DNA of 64,000 nt from Lewinellaceae bacterium. Lineage in GTDB: Bacteria; Bacteroidota; Bacteroidia; Chitinophagales; Saprospiraceae. The position numbers and the translations under genes were made by a program. Positions 62,601 to 64,000 of the stretch are shown here, one piece after another. Positions within the stretch are counted from its first letter, which is position 1. Every line of letters starts with the position of its first letter. Location: positions 372,001 to 436,000 of the forward strand of contig JACJYC010000004.1 in NCBI GenBank assembly GCA_020636325.1, read 5' to 3'. Below the pieces are notes generated by a model. That model was not told the origin of the DNA. It saw nothing but the letters and a program-made list of their open reading frames with translations, and searched no databases.

Positions 62601-62912
62601 GTGACTGTTGCCGATCCGAACGGCTACTGCAGCGGCGCCAGAACCGGTCTTGGGTCGTCATCGGTTTCCGGCGATGAAGCTGTACGGATTTTCCCCAACC
62701 CGGCGCAGGATAAGGTTGCGTTTGAATTCGGCGCCCAACCGCTGGAATACGAGATCATCAATGCAACCGGCGGGCGTATTTACCGGGCTGCCGCTGAAGA
62801 CAGTACCCGGGTAGAGCAGGATATTTCAAACTATCCGGAGGGGCTGTACTTCCTGAAACTGACCCTGGCAGACGGCCGGTCGGTTGTCCAGCGATTCATT
62901 ATTGCCCGTTAG
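59685..62912 (+). CDS. Lys-C-like (S1 family) serine protease with four C-terminal repeats and T9SS type A sorting domain
   Basis: 1075 residues. Signal peptide (VFSFVLLLLIPNLHAQ). A beta-rich prodomain (about 40-210), then a trypsin-fold domain with His260 (LTANHCIEG), Asp319 (ASSDFALLRL) and Ser398 (EGGSSGSGLF), the lysyl-endopeptidase/Achromobacter protease I pattern. Residues about 479-890 are four tandem repeats of ~102 residues, each C-x-[IL]-x-x-A-x-[LI]-[ST]-x-[IV]-x-C-x-[DN]-N ... DDYITF-type ... D-P-G-x-C-S. Then a ~85-residue domain (VCQNATINIGSNGAAVLDP) and a type A sorting domain (about 1000-1075, IFPNPAQDKVAFEF to RFIIAR). Secreted or cell-surface protease. Confidence 0.92.
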   Translation: MKTTERFTRKLPRILVFSFVLLLLIPNLHAQISRGGAPRSFSAALTGTVQTVTTPAVDLTRVRAEDEENDGTNSPIRFAIPFKVHLTLENAGTWTELTGGDRIWRLRVHCPDAQSINFLYDDFHMPEGGLFYLYTPDHNQVLGAFGAHNNRPYSGFATAVTIGDEIMLEYFEPAADRGRGRISIAQIAHGYRFFGEDGSEGLGDGGACQVNVNCSPEGDNWQVEKKSVARIVVNGSALCTGTLINNSAQDCTPYFLTANHCIEGSYDAVTNPNIPGFVFYWNYERPGCPNTGTPPNQTTSGATVVANPSVGGNAAASSDFALLRLTSNPVDVYDVYFAGFDASGSPGTGGVGIHHPAGDAKKIATHNITPTSVVSDHFWRIFWSQTPNGWSVTEGGSSGSGLFNSQKRLIGQLFGGFAGGQPNCSDPANDEGDYGKLSYSWNNNGATDSRRRLRDWLDPVGGGSITVVNGQSTCVPLNCQISGAGLSNIACHDNGTDTPTDDYITFTLNPAGMDIGQSYSVSGATLTPNTGVYGAPTTFTAAAGSASGPNLNLTITDSFSSGCQASVTVTPPGACSVVVPCSIDNATITNIQCKDNDTPGNPADDYISFQLTVTGTNTGSTYRVIGPVVGSNRGSYGVPKGFRTTAGTAGNGNITLTIQDFSNASCSLTVVLTDPGSCSVAIPDCDLTGAGLSGISCNNNGTAANDSDDRITFNLSPAGISLGTQYTVSGTGVPTQTGVYGQVSAFTSNPGTAGNGNLTLKIIDGSDTGCQLTFTVTDPGSCSGNPPPPVCSLVSANLTGVACQDNGTPSNPADDYLTFTLNPSGSALGSGYAVSGALLSPAGGAYGSATTFATAPGSANGGNLNLTITDNGTAGCQLSFTVINPGTCSNATGPDCSVQAAVCQNATINIGSNGAAVLDPQLLAAGPDPSCEYNVKLISPRSNVFTCGSLGVKPVTIRVTDSNGQSMSCTVQVTVADPNGYCSGARTGLGSSSVSGDEAVRIFPNPAQDKVAFEFGAQPLEYEIINATGGRIYRAAAEDSTRVEQDISNYPEGLYFLKLTLADGRSVVQRFIIAR

Positions 62913-62934
62913 GCGGTGCTTTATTGGTTATTAG

Positions 62935-62985
62935 TTGACGGTCTTCAATCGGGATTTCTGCCGATTGAAGACCGTCAATCGGCAG
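62935..62985 (+). terminator. Strong hairpin with an overlapping alternative stem
   Basis: Stem A: TTGACGGTCTTCAATCGG (62935-62952) with its exact complement (62961-62978), 18 bp, 8-base loop. Stem B: CTGCCGATTG (62958-62967) with CAATCGGCAG (62976-62985), 10 bp, sharing bases with A. It starts 22 bases after the protease stop and has no U-tract. Confidence 0.5.
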
Positions 62986-63032
62986 GAAAACACGGGATCT
63001 GAACCTAATGTTAATTTAATGTTAACCTAATA

Positions 63033-63063
63033 TTGATTTTTTGTAAACAATTGCTTATATTTG
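63033..63063 (+). promoter_or_regulatory. Promoter TTG-(20)-TATATTTG for the aspartic protease
   Basis: -33 TTG at 63033-63035 and perfect -7 TATATTTG at 63056-63063. ATG at 63254. Confidence 0.6.
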
Positions 63064-63253
63064 TACGATCAAGCGCAAAGCGTAAGATCGTGCTGACAAA
63101 GTCCATAATTCCCTTGAACAAGAGATAACGGAGGCGGTCAGTCAAACAATGCCGGTTGGTCCGGTGATGGTTTAACCTGGAGGCGGTTTGAATTTTATCC
63201 CATAGCACACAATACAGGAATGGAATTCGGTCACCTCTCCAAGCATTGTTGAG

Positions 63254-64000
63254 ATGAAGCGGACTTTCACTGTTTTCCTGTTACTATTCGGCCTTTCGGC
63301 TTTCGGGCAACATGCTATTGCCCTGTTGGAAATTCCTGAAGCCAGCTTTTCTTTCCATTCCAGATCCGGTATCGGCAATCAACCCGTCAGTGCGGACATT
63401 ATACGCGGCATGTGGGTTGTAAATGCTTCGCTGAACGGCAAAACCGGAGCGTTTATCCTCGATACCGGTGCGCCCATGCTGGCTGTCAACCGGATGCCGG
63501 CCTCAAAAAGCGATATTGTTGCGTCCGGTTTCAGCGGCAAAGTGGAAGTCGGGACCACCCAGGTCGATCAATTCAACTGGTCGGGGATCAATTTGCGGGA
63601 TTTCACCGCATTGGAGCTGGATATTTCCCATATCGAAGCGGTTTTCGGAAAGGAATTGATGGGGTTGATCGGATTTGAGGTCATCCGGGGGAATGAGATC
63701 TATTTTGATTACGCTTCCAGTCAGATCCAGGTTTTGGATCCCAACCGCAACCCGCTGCACCGGTATTTCGAACCGGCGACCACTGTGCCGTTGACATTTG
63801 ACGACCACCTGCCCATTGTCAATTTGATGATCGGCGGGAAGTCCTTTAAATTCGGTATCGATACCGGGGCGGGAATCAATTTGCTGAACAACAGAGCCGT
63901 GGAAAATATCCCGCAGGAGTTGCTGGTCAAATTACCCAATGAAAGCATTCAGGGATTGGATCAGGATGTAAAGGAATGCGCGTCGTATGAACTGACCGAA
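63254..64000 (+). CDS. Double-DTG retropepsin-like aspartic protease, 3' end cut by window edge
   Basis: 249 residues visible, open at the right edge. Signal peptide about 1-19 (TFTVFLLLFGLSAFGQ). Two retropepsin-like half-domains: Asp70-Thr-Gly in GAFILDTGAPMLAVN and Asp203-Thr-Gly in FKFGIDTGAGINLLNN, 133 residues apart, each after a beta strand. GLIGFEVIRGNEIYFDY matches the ILG-x-x-F-L-x-x-x-x-x-x-D pattern that follows the first active-site loop. Both halves in one chain would give an intramolecular pepsin-like pair; such bacterial proteins often end in a PDZ domain, which would lie outside. Periplasmic or surface-exposed. Confidence 0.82.
   Translation, partial: MKRTFTVFLLLFGLSAFGQHAIALLEIPEASFSFHSRSGIGNQPVSADIIRGMWVVNASLNGKTGAFILDTGAPMLAVNRMPASKSDIVASGFSGKVEVGTTQVDQFNWSGINLRDFTALELDISHIEAVFGKELMGLIGFEVIRGNEIYFDYASSQIQVLDPNRNPLHRYFEPATTVPLTFDDHLPIVNLMIGGKSFKFGIDTGAGINLLNNRAVENIPQELLVKLPNESIQGLDQDVKECASYELTE

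Larger units (their letters stand above)
62913..63253. other. 341-base intergenic interval with hairpins and promoter
   Basis: No gene seen. It holds an 18-bp-arm hairpin (62935-62978) overlapped by a second stem, a short TTAATTTAATGTTAACCTAAT A/T-rich stretch, and a promoter at 63033-63063, leaving a leader of about 185 bases. Confidence 0.6.

Overview
This window reads as a free-living, probably gliding Bacteroidota of the Saprospiria type (Lewinella, Haliscomenobacter or Phaeodactylibacter-like). Three things support that. Five secreted proteins carry type IX secretion (T9SS) C-terminal signals, next to PorP/SprF and PorE-like machinery. The Bacteroidota promoter word TAnnTTTG precedes many genes. 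Lineage-typical genes are present: an extended leuS, S16 with an acidic tail, DUF3098, and the ftsX-DUF3098-uppP-truB run. No plasmid, phage, transposase or CRISPR is visible; this looks like chromosomal core plus a surface-protein-rich accessory part.

Layout. 0-2.5 kb: a sigma factor with a membrane/TPR partner, facing an RprY-like response regulator. 2.7-14.4 kb: an M36 metalloprotease, tRNA-Ser(CGA), a choice-of-anchor-L protein, and a 1479-residue protein built of twelve ~112-residue repeats. 14.4-17 kb: four small co-directional envelope genes. 17-24 kb: leuS, a LytS/LytTR-type two-component pair, and a LACTB-like hydrolase. 24-27.5 kb: a tight four-gene cassette (carbamoyltransferase, DUF5989, SGNH hydrolase, SxtJ-like membrane protein) that resembles sxtI-J-K-L of saxitoxin clusters but has no toxin genes nearby. 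27.5-33.4 kb: a GT-C-like membrane protein, TraB/GumN, heptanucleotide repeats, an NlpC/P60 lipoprotein and a beta-helix protein. 34-44.2 kb: an operon of PorP/SprF, a PorE-like OmpA protein, a 1916-residue T9SS cargo and DUF1573. 44.3-52.9 kb: signal peptidase I, rpsP, an unknown helical protein, EI24/CysZ-like, glycogen phosphorylase and an outer-membrane protein. 53-58.4 kb: envelope/lipid-carrier genes on the minus strand (DUF368, unknown, truB, uppP, DUF3098, ftsX). 58.5-64 kb: a small membrane protein, msrB, a Lys-C-like protease with T9SS signal, and a truncated double-DTG aspartic protease.

Working together: the T9SS proteins are machinery and cargo of one export route. DUF368 and UppP both act on undecaprenyl (pyro)phosphate recycling. 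The carbamoyltransferase cassette looks like a self-contained membrane-associated modification module and is the most interesting unexplained system here. All functional calls come from reading motifs by eye; no database search was run.
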